Part shown: positions 1 to 9,890 of the stretch, piece by piece
How positions within the stretch are numbered: position 1 is the stretch's first letter
Layout: each line of letters begins with the position of its first letter
Source: an uncultured Anaerolineae bacterium
GTDB lineage: Bacteria > Chloroflexota > Anaerolineae > Promineifilales > Promineifilaceae
Direction of reading: 5' to 3'
Assembly (NCBI GenBank): GCA_937943625.1
Contig: CALEAD010000010.1
Location: 16,217-80,216, forward strand
DNA: 64,000 nucleotides
Program-made: the position numbers and the translations under genes
The notes under the pieces: model-generated
Seen by the model: the letters and a program-made list of their open reading frames with translations, nothing else
Database searches by the model: none
What the model was told of the DNA's origin: nothing

Positions 1-641
1 TCTTCCATTTTCGTGGCCCAGAAGCCGCAACAGAAACAGCAGAAAGCGAAACGGCCGAAACCCTAAAACCCTACCTGCGCACAAAATCCCCTTTTGGCGC
101 GGGAAAAGATGCGCTGACGATAAGCACCATCTACAATTTGCCTGAATTCGACACCTTGGGCCACCACACCGCGCTGACATTGAGCAGCCTGAAGGGGCAA
201 CTGCTCGAAGGAAACATTTTTATCTGGAATCCCGGCCAGGGACATCTGCCCATTTACGTGCAGCGCCAGGCAGGCACACGGCTCAGCTCGCTGACACTGG
301 GCGGCCGCGATGCGCTGAGCCTGGCTATTAGCCGCGCCAATCTGCTGGCGCAGGGAATCGAGGCCACGCGCCTGCATCTGCAACATGCTGCGCACATTCT
401 GCAAGCAAACGGCCGTCGCTATGACTGGCTGATTGTGTACCCAGATGTTGACCCTGGCATGCCCTGGGAGCAGTTATTGCTGCCCGCCCTGGCAGAGCGG
501 CTGAAGGAAAACGGCCGTTTGCTCATCACCACCCGCAGCGCCTTTGCCTTTCGGATGCTCGCCGGCAAACCCGCTGCCCTGCGCCTGGTGAGCGACCGCA
601 AAAAACAAGGGTTCCGTGCCCTGCTTTACCAACGGGGCTGA
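1..641 (+). CDS. Class I SAM-dependent methyltransferase (RsmC/RlmG-like), 5' truncated by window edge
   Basis: Frame 3 is open from the window start through the 138..641 ORF; NPGQGHLPIYV motif-I-like and RANLL context of MTS-type methyltransferases. Confidence 0.6.
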   Translation, partial: FHFRGPEAATETAESETAETLKPYLRTKSPFGAGKDALTISTIYNLPEFDTLGHHTALTLSSLKGQLLEGNIFIWNPGQGHLPIYVQRQAGTRLSSLTLGGRDALSLAISRANLLAQGIEATRLHLQHAAHILQANGRRYDWLIVYPDVDPGMPWEQLLLPALAERLKENGRLLITTRSAFAFRMLAGKPAALRLVSDRKKQGFRALLYQRG

Positions 642-663
642 TGACCGTTCACAATTGCCCAAA

Positions 664-2307
664 TTAGCGCAGCCACCCGCCTTCCCCCCACCGCTGCGCA
701 ATTTTGGCTTGCAGCGCCTGCGGCCATTGACTGACGTCTTCAGCCGGGTAAACGGGCAGCTCTGGCCCTTGCTGGCGCAGCAAATCAGCCGTGCGGCAGC
801 GCAAAATCCCTCTGGACGCCGCCAGCCCCGAAGCAGTTACACCGGACACGCCATGCGACAGCGTGCTGGCGCCGCACAGCCACAGCCCTTCAATGGGCGC
901 CTGGGCGGGGAAGGAAAACGGCCCCATTTGCCAGGGGGTCTTGGCCGTGCCATACAGGCTGCCCTGGTGCGCCGCCAGGTAATGCCGGTTGGTCAGCGGC
1001 GTGCCCAGTTCACAAAAGACCACGCGCGCGCGGATGCCGGGCACAATTTCCTCAACGGTGGCCAACATCTTCTCCGCCAGCGACGCCTTGAGCGCGCGGT
1101 ATTCGGCGTCGCGCGCCCCTTCCGGCTGATGCGCCCATTTCCAGAAAGGGTCGTAATTGACAAACGTGAACGCCTCCAGCGTGTGGTGGCCGCTATGCAT
1201 CTTGCTGGGGTCTTTCAGCGTGGTCACGGTGAGAAAAAGCGCATCGGCGCGCGGGCTGTGTAAAATGGTGCCTGCCAGGCCATCCCGATAGAGCTGGTCT
1301 ACGTCCGTGTGGCGGTAGAACCAGATATTGCCCGAATCCAGACCGGCGGCGCGCAAATCCATGTCTACGGCAAAGAACAGGCTGAGTGCCGAGACGGAAT
1401 AGGTCGTGCGGTTTAGCTTGCGCCGCAGCGACCAGGGCAGGTTTTCGCGGCCAATCAGCTTGCCAAAAGTCATTTCCGGGTCGGCATTGCTGACGACGTG
1501 CCGCGCCGTCAGGCGACTGCCATCTGCCAGCTGCACGCCGCTGACTCTGCCATCTTGCAATAGAATGCGCTGTACGGCCGTTGCCAGGCGCAGCTCTCCC
1601 CCTGCCCGCTTCAGCGCGCGCGTAAAGGCGCGGGGAATGGCGAAGGCGCCGCCCAGGGGGTAATAGCCGCCGTCAAAGTAGTGGTGCGTAACGCCCAGGT
1701 GCACTGGCGCCGAAACCTGTGAAGGCGGCAGGCCATGATCGCCAGACTGGGCGGAGAGAATCGCCTTCAGGAAGGGATCGCGCACAAAATGATCAATCAC
1801 AGCCTGCCCGGTGCGCAGCGCCCAACGCGCCAGGGTGCGCAATTGCAGCAGATCGGCGGGGCCGCGCAGGTGCGCCGCGCGCCGCAGGTCAGCTTGCAGC
1901 GCGTCTATGGTGGCAAAGTAGCCATCTATGCCTGTCGCTTCCTGGGGGAACCGCTCTTTCAGGCGGCTGGCGAAGTTGTCGCGCCCCTTGGGGATGCTAA
2001 AGCGCTCGCCGCCGGCCAGTACGTGGTCAAAGCCGTCTGGGTTTAGCTCGCAGAAGGCTAGGTCTTGGGAAACGCCTAGCCCTTCGTAGATGGCGCGCAT
2101 TTGCCCCCCAGCCCCAATGCCGCCAATGTAATGCACGCCGGGGCTAAAGCGATACCCTTCCAGGGTGAAGGAGTGCGTCCAGCCACCGGGCACTTCGTGC
2201 TGCTCGCAAACCAGCACTTTTTGGCCAGCCTGCGCCAGGGCAACGGCCGTTGTCAGCCCCCCTGCCCCAGAACCAATGACGATGGTGTCGTAATCATATG
2301 TTGACAT
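664..2307 (-). CDS. FAD-dependent phytoene desaturase / CrtISO / retinol saturase-like oxidoreductase
   Basis: N-terminal dinucleotide fold DTIVIGSGAGGLTTAVALAQAGQKVLVCEQHEVPGG; C-terminal GLWLCGASTLSHGVSGVTASG. Confidence 0.85.
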   Translation of the reverse strand: MSTYDYDTIVIGSGAGGLTTAVALAQAGQKVLVCEQHEVPGGWTHSFTLEGYRFSPGVHYIGGIGAGGQMRAIYEGLGVSQDLAFCELNPDGFDHVLAGGERFSIPKGRDNFASRLKERFPQEATGIDGYFATIDALQADLRRAAHLRGPADLLQLRTLARWALRTGQAVIDHFVRDPFLKAILSAQSGDHGLPPSQVSAPVHLGVTHHYFDGGYYPLGGAFAIPRAFTRALKRAGGELRLATAVQRILLQDGRVSGVQLADGSRLTARHVVSNADPEMTFGKLIGRENLPWSLRRKLNRTTYSVSALSLFFAVDMDLRAAGLDSGNIWFYRHTDVDQLYRDGLAGTILHSPRADALFLTVTTLKDPSKMHSGHHTLEAFTFVNYDPFWKWAHQPEGARDAEYRALKASLAEKMLATVEEIVPGIRARVVFCELGTPLTNRHYLAAHQGSLYGTAKTPWQMGPFSFPAQAPIEGLWLCGASTLSHGVSGVTASGLAASRGILRCRTADLLRQQGPELPVYPAEDVSQWPQALQAKIAQRWGEGGWLR

Positions 2308-2352
2308 AAACTATAAAAGCGTGTGGAATGAAGTGTGAACACTCTCCAATCC

Positions 2353-3651
2353 CTATTCTTCCCCCACCCAGATCGTCTGCGCGCGCGCCGGGCCAACGGA
2401 GATGATGCTGACAGGAATGCCGAGCTGCGCGGCAATGAAGGTGACGTACCCCTGCGCGTTGGCGGGCAGGTCGGCAAAGCGGCGCACGTGCGTAATCTCC
2501 TCTGACCAGCCGGGTAGGGTGTGGAAAATGGGCCGGCAGCGCGCCAGCAGGCGCAAATCGGTGGGGAACTGCTCCAGGCGACGGCCGTTTACCTCATAGG
2601 CCACGCAAACCGGCAGCTCTGGCAGGCCGCTGAGAATATCCAGCTTGGTCAGCGCCAGGTGGGTCAGCCCGTTGACGCGCCGCGCGTGGCGCAAAATGAG
2701 CAAATCCAGCCAGCCCACGCGGCGCGGCCGGCCGGTGGTGGTGCCATATTCGTCCCAGGGATTGGCGCCTGTGCCGCGCAACCGCATTGCCATCTCTCCC
2801 GTCAGCTCGGTGGGGAACGGGCCGCTGCCCACGCGGGAAGTAAACACCTTGGCCACCCCTAGCACCTGGCCTACTTCCCTGGGGCCCACGCCCAGCCCTG
2901 TCAGGGCACCGCCAGCGGTTGGGGAGGAGCTGGTCACAAAGGGATAGGTACCGTGATCAATATCCAGCAGCGTGCCCTGTGCCCCTTCGGCAAGCACAGT
3001 ACGGCCGTTGCGCAGCGCCTCGTCCAGCCAGACAGAGCCATCAACCAGGTAGGGTGCCAACCGCTGGGCGTAAGCGGCATACTCTGCTGCTACTGCGGTA
3101 GCGTCAAGCGGCTCTGCGCCGTAAATCTGGCGCAGCGTTTTATTGTGCATTGCCACGTGCGCATAAATGGCCTCCGCCAACGCTTCTGGGTCAGCCAGCA
3201 AGCCGGCTCGTAGCCCGACGCGGCTCACCTTATCGGTATAAGCGGGGCCAATGCCGCGCAGGGTTGTGCCAATGGCATCGCCACCGCGCTCTTGTTCCAC
3301 TGCTTTATCCAGGGCAATGTGGGCAGGTGTAATCAGGTGCGCATTTTCGCTGAGTTTCAGGCAAGCGGGCGTCACATTGACGCCTCTGGCGGCCAGGGCA
3401 TCCATCTCTTGCAGCATCACCCTGGGGTTCACCACCACGCCATTGCCAATGAGGCAGGTAACGGCCGGGTGAATGATGCCAGAAGGGATGAGGTGTAGCT
3501 TAAATACTTCGCTGCCAATCGTTACGGTATGGCCGGCATTATCGCCGCCGCTGTAGCGGGCAACAATATCTGCTTGCGCGGCGAGCAGGTCGGTGATGCG
3601 GCCTTTGCCTTCATCGCCCCACTGCGCGCCAATGACAATGTTCAGGGGCAT
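2353..3651 (-). CDS. purA: Adenylosuccinate synthetase; start at MPLNIVIGAQWGDEGKG, not the longer ORF start
   Basis: IGAQWGDEGKG, GDNAGHT, TSRVGSGPFPTEL motifs. Confidence 0.95.
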   Translation of the reverse strand: MPLNIVIGAQWGDEGKGRITDLLAAQADIVARYSGGDNAGHTVTIGSEVFKLHLIPSGIIHPAVTCLIGNGVVVNPRVMLQEMDALAARGVNVTPACLKLSENAHLITPAHIALDKAVEQERGGDAIGTTLRGIGPAYTDKVSRVGLRAGLLADPEALAEAIYAHVAMHNKTLRQIYGAEPLDATAVAAEYAAYAQRLAPYLVDGSVWLDEALRNGRTVLAEGAQGTLLDIDHGTYPFVTSSSPTAGGALTGLGVGPREVGQVLGVAKVFTSRVGSGPFPTELTGEMAMRLRGTGANPWDEYGTTTGRPRRVGWLDLLILRHARRVNGLTHLALTKLDILSGLPELPVCVAYEVNGRRLEQFPTDLRLLARCRPIFHTLPGWSEEITHVRRFADLPANAQGYVTFIAAQLGIPVSIISVGPARAQTIWVGEE

Positions 3652-3800
3652 GAGGTTCCTCGCTAACTGCGCCTGTTGGAAACTGGGGCTGTGACTGCCG
3701 ACCAGCGACTGCAGGCTGCCTTGCCTCTCTGGTATTGCGATTGGCGGTCTGCCGTCGGCGGTCGAAAAAGTGTCAAGAGCATCTGAACCGTGCTCTAATT

Positions 3801-4931
3801 CTAATAATGAACATTCACCAACGTACCAATGCTGGCCCAGTAGAAGAGCCACTCGGCATCTGAGGTGCGCATGTTGACACAACCATGGCTCATGGGTGTG
3901 CCAAAGTTGTTGTGCCAGAACGTGCCGTGTAGCGCGTAATCCTTGTAGAAGTACATGACGTAGGGCACATTTTCCAGGTAATAGTTATAGCCCAGGCGAC
4001 GGCCGTCCATTGTCTGACTGGTGTAGGTGAGATAAATGCGAAACTGGCCAGTGACGGTGGGCGTGCGCGCCAGGCCACTGGAAATGAGGGTGGTTAATAC
4101 GGGCACATCCCCTTCGTAGGCGGTGAGGGTTTGCGTGGTCAGGTTCACGTCTATCCAACGCTCTTTGGGGCCAACGCCAAAGGGGCGCGTAACAGGGCCG
4201 CGCTGCTCGGCAACAAAGGTGGGCACGGGGGTGTTCGTGGGCGTTGGCGTGGGGGTGGGCGTCGGCGTTAACGTCCAGGTGGCGCGCGGCCCCTGGCTTT
4301 GCAGGTTGATGGGCTTTGGCAGCAAGACAGCGGTCGTGGGGGTAGCCGTTGGCGTGGGGGAGGGAGCAAGGGTTTCTGGTTGGGGCGGCAATTGGGAAAC
4401 GGCCGTTGCCTCTGCCGCAATCAGCCTCTCCTGCCCACCCTGCGCCGCCAGCACCCACGCAGGTGATGGGGTAACCACCACGCCACGCATTTCGGCTTCC
4501 ACTTGCGGCGGCACTGCCAGCCGCCATGCCCCCGCCATAAGCAACAGCAGCAAAACAGCCAGCACACCCACACTCCCCCAGCGCAGAAACGGCCGTTGCC
4601 ACCAGGCCATCTCGCTTTCTCCAGACTGTTCAGCAGGGGCAGACACCTGCGCCACCCGCGCCTGCGCCCAGGCCATGGCTTTTTGTACGGTAGGTGAAGT
4701 GGGATTGAGGGCTGCGGCACGTTGTACATAGGCAACGGCCGTTTGCGGGTTAGCGGTCACGCTGGCCAGCAGCAGCCAGGCTGCCACCTGCTGCGGATTC
4801 TGCTGCAAAACCTGCTGCAACAGACGCCGCGCCTCTCCTCGTTGCCCCTGTTGGATCGCCTGCTGCGCCTGACGCAGCAAGGCCGCTTCCTGGTTCATTC
4901 TTCCCCCTGCTACGGGCGGCGCAAAAAGCAC
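3801..4931 (-). CDS. TPR-containing membrane-anchored L,D-transpeptidase (YkuD)
   Basis: TPR-like N-terminus, one TM segment, Pro/Thr-rich linker, HGTFWHNNFGTPMSHGCVNM catalytic motif. Confidence 0.88.
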   Translation of the reverse strand: MLFAPPVAGGRMNQEAALLRQAQQAIQQGQRGEARRLLQQVLQQNPQQVAAWLLLASVTANPQTAVAYVQRAAALNPTSPTVQKAMAWAQARVAQVSAPAEQSGESEMAWWQRPFLRWGSVGVLAVLLLLLMAGAWRLAVPPQVEAEMRGVVVTPSPAWVLAAQGGQERLIAAEATAVSQLPPQPETLAPSPTPTATPTTAVLLPKPINLQSQGPRATWTLTPTPTPTPTPTNTPVPTFVAEQRGPVTRPFGVGPKERWIDVNLTTQTLTAYEGDVPVLTTLISSGLARTPTVTGQFRIYLTYTSQTMDGRRLGYNYYLENVPYVMYFYKDYALHGTFWHNNFGTPMSHGCVNMRTSDAEWLFYWASIGTLVNVHY

Positions 4932-5689
4932 AGCACCCCATCTGTAATGCCAGCGGCAGGAATATAAGAATCTGTCGTCAGCATCTTCCGGTCTAAATTC
5001 ATAAAGCCAGTTTCAATGATAATGGCCGGAACCCCACGCGCAATTTTGCGGAAGGCGTGATAATCAGTCATGTGTGGCGTAATCGTGTTTGCGTGATAGA
5101 TCATGCCCGTCGTGCGCTGATACGCCTCCTCCACGCAAATCGAAAGCGCGCTGGAATCGGTGAACGAAGAGCCAGCGATCTTAAAGCCGGTGGCCAGATC
5201 ATTGTAGTAAACGCAAGAATCGGCGTGAATCGAAATCAGCGCCGTACCATAATAGTTGTTCAGGCGCGGGTCGAACTCATCCAGCAGTTCCGTGTAAATG
5301 CCCCTGGCCAAAAGCTGCGCCTGTACCTGCTGCGCAATGTCGCTGTTTACTTGCAGCTCCGTCAGCCCATCCTCACACACAGCGCCGCTATCGCTGTTGC
5401 GGTGGCCAACAATAATGCCAATCCGCAGCGGGCCAGGGCTTTGCGCCAGCCGCTGTGTGACCGGCTTCTCCGGGACAGCTTTGTAAATGGGCGCAGATAG
5501 CCCCCCACCCTCTTCGGGGGCAACCGCAGCGGCCAGGCTGCTCTCCGGTGGGCTAAAGAACCAATAGACTGTCAGCATCCCCGCTGCGGCCAGCACGACA
5601 AAGATCAACAGTGGCAAAGAAGTCATCAGCGGCGATGGCAGCAACGGCCGTTTTCCTGGCGACATCTGGCGTTTATACTCGCAGTACAT
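4910..5689 (-). CDS. N-acetylmuramoyl-L-alanine amidase (Amidase_3-like), membrane anchored; 3' end overlaps the next gene
   Basis: IGIIVGHRNSDSGAVCEDGLTE, ALISIHADSC, PAIIIETGFMNL motifs. Confidence 0.85.
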   Translation of the reverse strand: MYCEYKRQMSPGKRPLLPSPLMTSLPLLIFVVLAAAGMLTVYWFFSPPESSLAAAVAPEEGGGLSAPIYKAVPEKPVTQRLAQSPGPLRIGIIVGHRNSDSGAVCEDGLTELQVNSDIAQQVQAQLLARGIYTELLDEFDPRLNNYYGTALISIHADSCVYYNDLATGFKIAGSSFTDSSALSICVEEAYQRTTGMIYHANTITPHMTDYHAFRKIARGVPAIIIETGFMNLDRKMLTTDSYIPAAGITDGVLCFLRRP

Positions 5690-6029
5690 GACCTTATTTT
5701 ACACGCAATGTCAACATAAGAAAATGAAAAGCGAGTATAAGAAAAGCGCAAACAAGTTTGGCGTGAAGCTGACAAGCTGCTAAAACCCAGCTTAGCTGGT
5801 CAGCCAATCAGCCAGTCAGCCGCAAAGCTGATAGGCCAACAGGCTGAAAAAGTGATCAGCCAGACAAAAAGCTAAGCAAACGATAACCAACATACCATAT
5901 TTTCATCTATGCCCTATAATTAATGAACGGAACTATCCATGTGGCGCGCTGTTTGGTCATTTCCTCACAACCCAACACCAAACCAATCACCACCACATCA
6001 AAATCTGTCATGAGGAGCTAATAAAATAT

Positions 6030-7946
6030 ATGGATGACCAGAACTCCAACAACGAACAGCGTCCCGGCATTCCCGCCTGGGTCTGGATACTCGGCCTGTT
6101 CGCCGTCATCTTAGGCCTCAACTTCTTTCTCAACAACCGCCTTTCTAGCGCCTCGCGCGTTGGCCTCACCGAAGCGATGGACATGGTGAAAGCAGGCCAG
6201 GTGTCGCAGATGACCTTGACGGGCAGCCGGCTGCAGCTCACGCGCGACGATGGAAGCGAGGTCTTTACCACCGTTGACCCACGTGGCCGCCTGGAAGAGA
6301 CACTGGCCTACTACGGCGTTACCGCCGAAGTGCTGCGTACCAATAAGGTAGAGATAACGGTCAACGATCAGACCGTTTGGCAAACCCTGCTCAGTATCGT
6401 GCTGACGATTGGTCCATTCTTGCTGCTGATATGGCTCTTCACGCGCGGCTTCCGCCAGATGCAGGGGGGGGGTGGTAACAGCATTTTTGGCTTTGGCCGC
6501 AGCCGCGCCAAAAACCTGACCGACGCCAATCGCCCCACCGTCACATTTGAAGACGTGGCCGGCGTGGAAGAAGCCAAATTGGAGCTGCAAGAAGTGGTGC
6601 AGTTTTTGCGCGAGCCGGAAAAATTTGTACAGGTAGGCGCACGTATTCCCAAGGGCGTTTTGATGGTAGGGCCTCCTGGCACGGGCAAGACGCTGCTGGC
6701 ACGCGCCGTCGCGGGCGAAGCAGGCGTGCCCTTCTTCCACATTTCTGGCTCCGAGTTTGTGGAGATGTTTGTGGGTGTGGGCGCCAGCCGTGTGCGAGAC
6801 CTGTTCGATAAAGCGAAACAATCCGCCCCCTCCATCGTCTTTGTGGACGAAATTGATGCTGTTGGCCGGCAGCGCGGCGCCGGGCTGGGCGGGGGACACG
6901 ACGAGCGCGAGCAAACCCTGAATCAGATCTTGGTCGAGATGGACGGCTTCGACAACGAAACAAACGTCATCGTGATGGCCGCCACTAACCGTGCAGACAT
7001 TCTCGATCCGGCGCTCTTGCGTCCTGGGCGCTTCGATCGCAAAGTGTTCGTAGACCTACCAGACATCAAAGGGCGGGAAAAAATCCTCAAAGTTCACGCG
7101 CGCGGCAAGCCCATTGCCAAAGAGGTAAACTTTGACGACATGGCGCGCCTGACGGCCGGTTTCTCTGGCGCCGACCTGGAAAACTTGATCAACGAGGCGG
7201 CCATCTTTGCGGCGCGGCGCAACCGACGCACCATTGGCCTGCTAGAGTTCCAGGATGCCTTTGACCGCGTAGTGATGGGGCCAGAGCGCAAAAGCCGGGT
7301 AATGAGTCCTGAAGACAAAGAAACGGTGGCCTATCACGAAGCAGGTCACGCCGTTGTCAGCTTCCACCTGGTACACACGGACCCGGTACAAAAGATCACC
7401 ATCGTGCCGCGTGGGCGCGCGGGCGGCTACGTGATGCCGCTGCCAGAAGACCGCTTTGTCTACAGCCGCGAATACTTTGAAGACCGCATAGCCATGGCCC
7501 TGGGCGGGCGCGCCGCAGAAGAGGTATTCTTTGGCCGCATTACCACCGGTGCCTCGAATGATTTGCAGCAGGCAACGCGCATGGCGCGCGCCATGGTGAT
7601 GGAATATGGCATGTCGGAACGGCTGGGGCTGCCCACCTACGGTGAAAATTCCAGCAACCCATTCCTGGGGCGTGAATTTGGCTGGGGCATGGGTGGCCGT
7701 GACTACAGCGAGCAGGCGGCGCAAGTGATTGATGAGGAAGTGAAGCGCATCCTGTCGGATAACTACAATCGTGCCCTGACCATCATCCGCGAGAACCGGC
7801 ACAAGATGGAGCGCCTGGCCAGGGCGCTGATGGAAGTGGAGACGCTAGATCGCGCTGAGTTTGAGCGCATTATGAATGCCGATATGCCGCTAGAGCTGCC
7901 CGCAGCGCTGGAACTGGAGCCGGTGCAGCTAGAGGCAGCGGATTAA
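6030..7946 (+). CDS. ftsH: ATP-dependent zinc metalloprotease FtsH
   Basis: [33 protein letters not shown] zinc site, two N-terminal TM segments. Confidence 0.97.
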   Translation: MDDQNSNNEQRPGIPAWVWILGLFAVILGLNFFLNNRLSSASRVGLTEAMDMVKAGQVSQMTLTGSRLQLTRDDGSEVFTTVDPRGRLEETLAYYGVTAEVLRTNKVEITVNDQTVWQTLLSIVLTIGPFLLLIWLFTRGFRQMQGGGGNSIFGFGRSRAKNLTDANRPTVTFEDVAGVEEAKLELQEVVQFLREPEKFVQVGARIPKGVLMVGPPGTGKTLLARAVAGEAGVPFFHISGSEFVEMFVGVGASRVRDLFDKAKQSAPSIVFVDEIDAVGRQRGAGLGGGHDEREQTLNQILVEMDGFDNETNVIVMAATNRADILDPALLRPGRFDRKVFVDLPDIKGREKILKVHARGKPIAKEVNFDDMARLTAGFSGADLENLINEAAIFAARRNRRTIGLLEFQDAFDRVVMGPERKSRVMSPEDKETVAYHEAGHAVVSFHLVHTDPVQKITIVPRGRAGGYVMPLPEDRFVYSREYFEDRIAMALGGRAAEEVFFGRITTGASNDLQQATRMARAMVMEYGMSERLGLPTYGENSSNPFLGREFGWGMGGRDYSEQAAQVIDEEVKRILSDNYNRALTIIRENRHKMERLARALMEVETLDRAEFERIMNADMPLELPAALELEPVQLEAAD

Positions 7947-8000
7947 GATGCCTTTTCGGTTTGCTGAACCGGGTCGCTTTTTCGCTCTTTCACTTTCTGA

Positions 8001-8031
8001 CGCCCCCCGCTAAAATCGGGGGGTGTTTTTT
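8001..8031 (+). terminator. Rho-independent terminator after ftsH
   Basis: ccccccg-ctaaaat-cgggggg followed by tgtttttt. Confidence 0.8.
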
Positions 8032-8034
8032 ATG

Positions 8035-8131
8035 CTGGACACTGGTGTTTTTGCTGGCTGCCGGAGTAGCGCAATTTGCCAAAATCGCGTTGCGGCGCCA
8101 GAGGCCAACGCCAATTTCGCCAGACTCCAGG
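8035..8131. repeat. Intergenic repeat family C, copy 1
   Basis: Shares ctggacactg..gtttttgctg..gtagcgc..tttgccaaaatcgc..cc.gagg with 33423..33520. Confidence 0.75.
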
Positions 8132-8144
8132 TTTATGGTGTGTG

Positions 8145-8933
8145 ATGGATGATTATCTGACTCTGCAACAAGATGGCGCGGTGCTGACGGTGGCACTGAA
8201 TCGCCCGCAAAGCCATAACGCACTCAGCCCAGCGCTGATTGCGGCGCTGACGGAGACATTTCGCGCCCTGAATGGGCGTAACGATGTGCGTGTGGTGGTG
8301 CTGACGGGCAACGGCCGTTCCTTTTGTGCCGGCGCCGACCTGAATGTGATGCGCGCCGCCGCCGATTACACCTTTGCCGAGAATCTGGCCGACGGCCGCG
8401 CAATTTTTGATCTAATGGAGGCGGTAGACGGCTGCGCCAAACCGGTCATTGGCCGCATCAATGGCGCGGCAATTGGCGGCGGCGCCGGGCTGGTAAGCTG
8501 CTGCGATGTTGTGGTAGCAGCCGAACGCGCTACCTTTGCCTTTAGCGAAGTACGCCTGGGCATTGTGCCCGCTGTCATTTCGCCCTTTGTGCTGGCCAAA
8601 ATTGGCGTGGCCAACGGCCGTGAACTGTTCCTGACCGGCGAACGCTTTAGCGCGCAACGCGCCAAAGAGGTGGGGCTGGTGCAGCACGTTGTGCCAGAAA
8701 CAGAGCTGGATGCGGCCGTAGCCGAACGGATAACGCAACTGCTCCAGGCGGCCCCAGGGGCGCAAACGGCCGTCAAGTCTCTCATCCGCACCGTCGCCTA
8801 TCAGCCCAAAACGGCCGTGCGCGACCTCACCGCCAACCTGATTGCCGAGCGCCGCGCCAGTGCTGAAGGGCGCGAAGGCATGAGCGCCTTCTTGCAAAAA
8901 CGGCCGCCCTGGTGGCAAGAGCAGCATGATTAA
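8145..8933 (+). CDS. Enoyl-CoA hydratase/isomerase family protein
   Basis: [36 protein letters not shown] motifs. Confidence 0.9.
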   Translation: MDDYLTLQQDGAVLTVALNRPQSHNALSPALIAALTETFRALNGRNDVRVVVLTGNGRSFCAGADLNVMRAAADYTFAENLADGRAIFDLMEAVDGCAKPVIGRINGAAIGGGAGLVSCCDVVVAAERATFAFSEVRLGIVPAVISPFVLAKIGVANGRELFLTGERFSAQRAKEVGLVQHVVPETELDAAVAERITQLLQAAPGAQTAVKSLIRTVAYQPKTAVRDLTANLIAERRASAEGREGMSAFLQKRPPWWQEQHD

Positions 8934-9807
8934 CCCGACAACAAAACCAACCCCCGTTTCCTCTAGCTCTGGCTCCAGCTTATCCAGTAGCGCCGCAGCC
9001 GAAGCCAGGGTCGTCGCCGCCACGGAGTGGCCGCACACGCGCCAGAGTCTAGCCGCTGATTTGCGCGCCCTGGGCGTGCGGCCTGGCATGACGCTGTTGG
9101 TTCACGCCTCGCTCAAAAGTTTGGGCTGGGTCAATGGCGGCCCGGTTCCCGTCATTCAGGCTTTGCAAGACGTGTTGACACCGCAGGGCACGCTGGTGAT
9201 GCCCGCGCACACCGGCGACTGCTCCGACCCGGCGCTGTGGGTGAACCCGCCCATCCCCAAGGCGTGGCACAAGCTGGTGCGCGACACCATGCCTGCGTTT
9301 GACCCGCGCTGCACCCCAACGCGCGGCATGGGCGCAATTGCCGAATTATTCCGCACCTGGCCTGACGTGCAGCGCAGCAATCATCCCCAGCTTTCTTTTG
9401 CCGCCTGGGGGCGCCATGCCGCTTTCGTCACGGCCGATCACAGCCTGGCAAATGGCCTGGGCGAAGGCTCCCCGCTGGCGCGTGTGTATGACCTGGACGG
9501 GTTTGTGCTGTTTTTGGGCACGGGCTTTGCCACCAACACCTCCTTTCACCTGGCGGAATACCGCGCCAATGCGCGCCCGCCGGTGACGCTGGGCGCACCC
9601 GTGTGCGATGAGGCGGGCGACTCCATCTGGGTGACGTTTAGCGATATTGACTTTAACGACTCTATTTTTCCCGCCATTGGCGCAGAGTTCGAGGCAACGG
9701 GCGCAGTCACAGTCGGGCAGGTGGGTTCCGCCATCTGTCGCCTGTTTGCACAGCGCGCGGCGGTAGATTTTGCGGTAAACTGGCTACGCGAAGTCTACCA
9801 CCTTTAA
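8926..9807 (+). CDS. Aminoglycoside N(3)-acetyltransferase (AAC(3)) family protein
   Basis: [49 protein letters not shown] typical of antibiotic NAT family. Confidence 0.88.
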   Translation: MINPTTKPTPVSSSSGSSLSSSAAAEARVVAATEWPHTRQSLAADLRALGVRPGMTLLVHASLKSLGWVNGGPVPVIQALQDVLTPQGTLVMPAHTGDCSDPALWVNPPIPKAWHKLVRDTMPAFDPRCTPTRGMGAIAELFRTWPDVQRSNHPQLSFAAWGRHAAFVTADHSLANGLGEGSPLARVYDLDGFVLFLGTGFATNTSFHLAEYRANARPPVTLGAPVCDEAGDSIWVTFSDIDFNDSIFPAIGAEFEATGAVTVGQVGSAICRLFAQRAAVDFAVNWLREVYHL

Positions 9808-9890
9808 CCACCCCTGCTGGCAACGAGTGGAACAAATAAACGCATGAGTTGGCCGTCGGCGGTCGGCGGCCATTTTCAAGGGAACCAATC

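Noticed and set aside
616-1263. 215-aa plus-strand ORF opposite the FAD oxidoreductase
   Set aside because: Antisense shadow of a well-supported gene; composition typical of GC-rich spurious ORFs.
3652-3882. N-terminal extension of the purA ORF (MCQHAHLRCR...)
   Set aside because: PurA proteins start at the MPLNIVIGAQWGDEGKG region; the extension overlaps the leader-type repeat and has no conserved residues.
4215-4275. Minisatellite-like ggcgtgggggtgggcgtcggcg tract
   Set aside because: Encodes the TPTPTPTPTPTNTP linker of the L,D-transpeptidase; ordinary low-complexity linker, also seen at 50040-50140 in the PKD/CAP protein.
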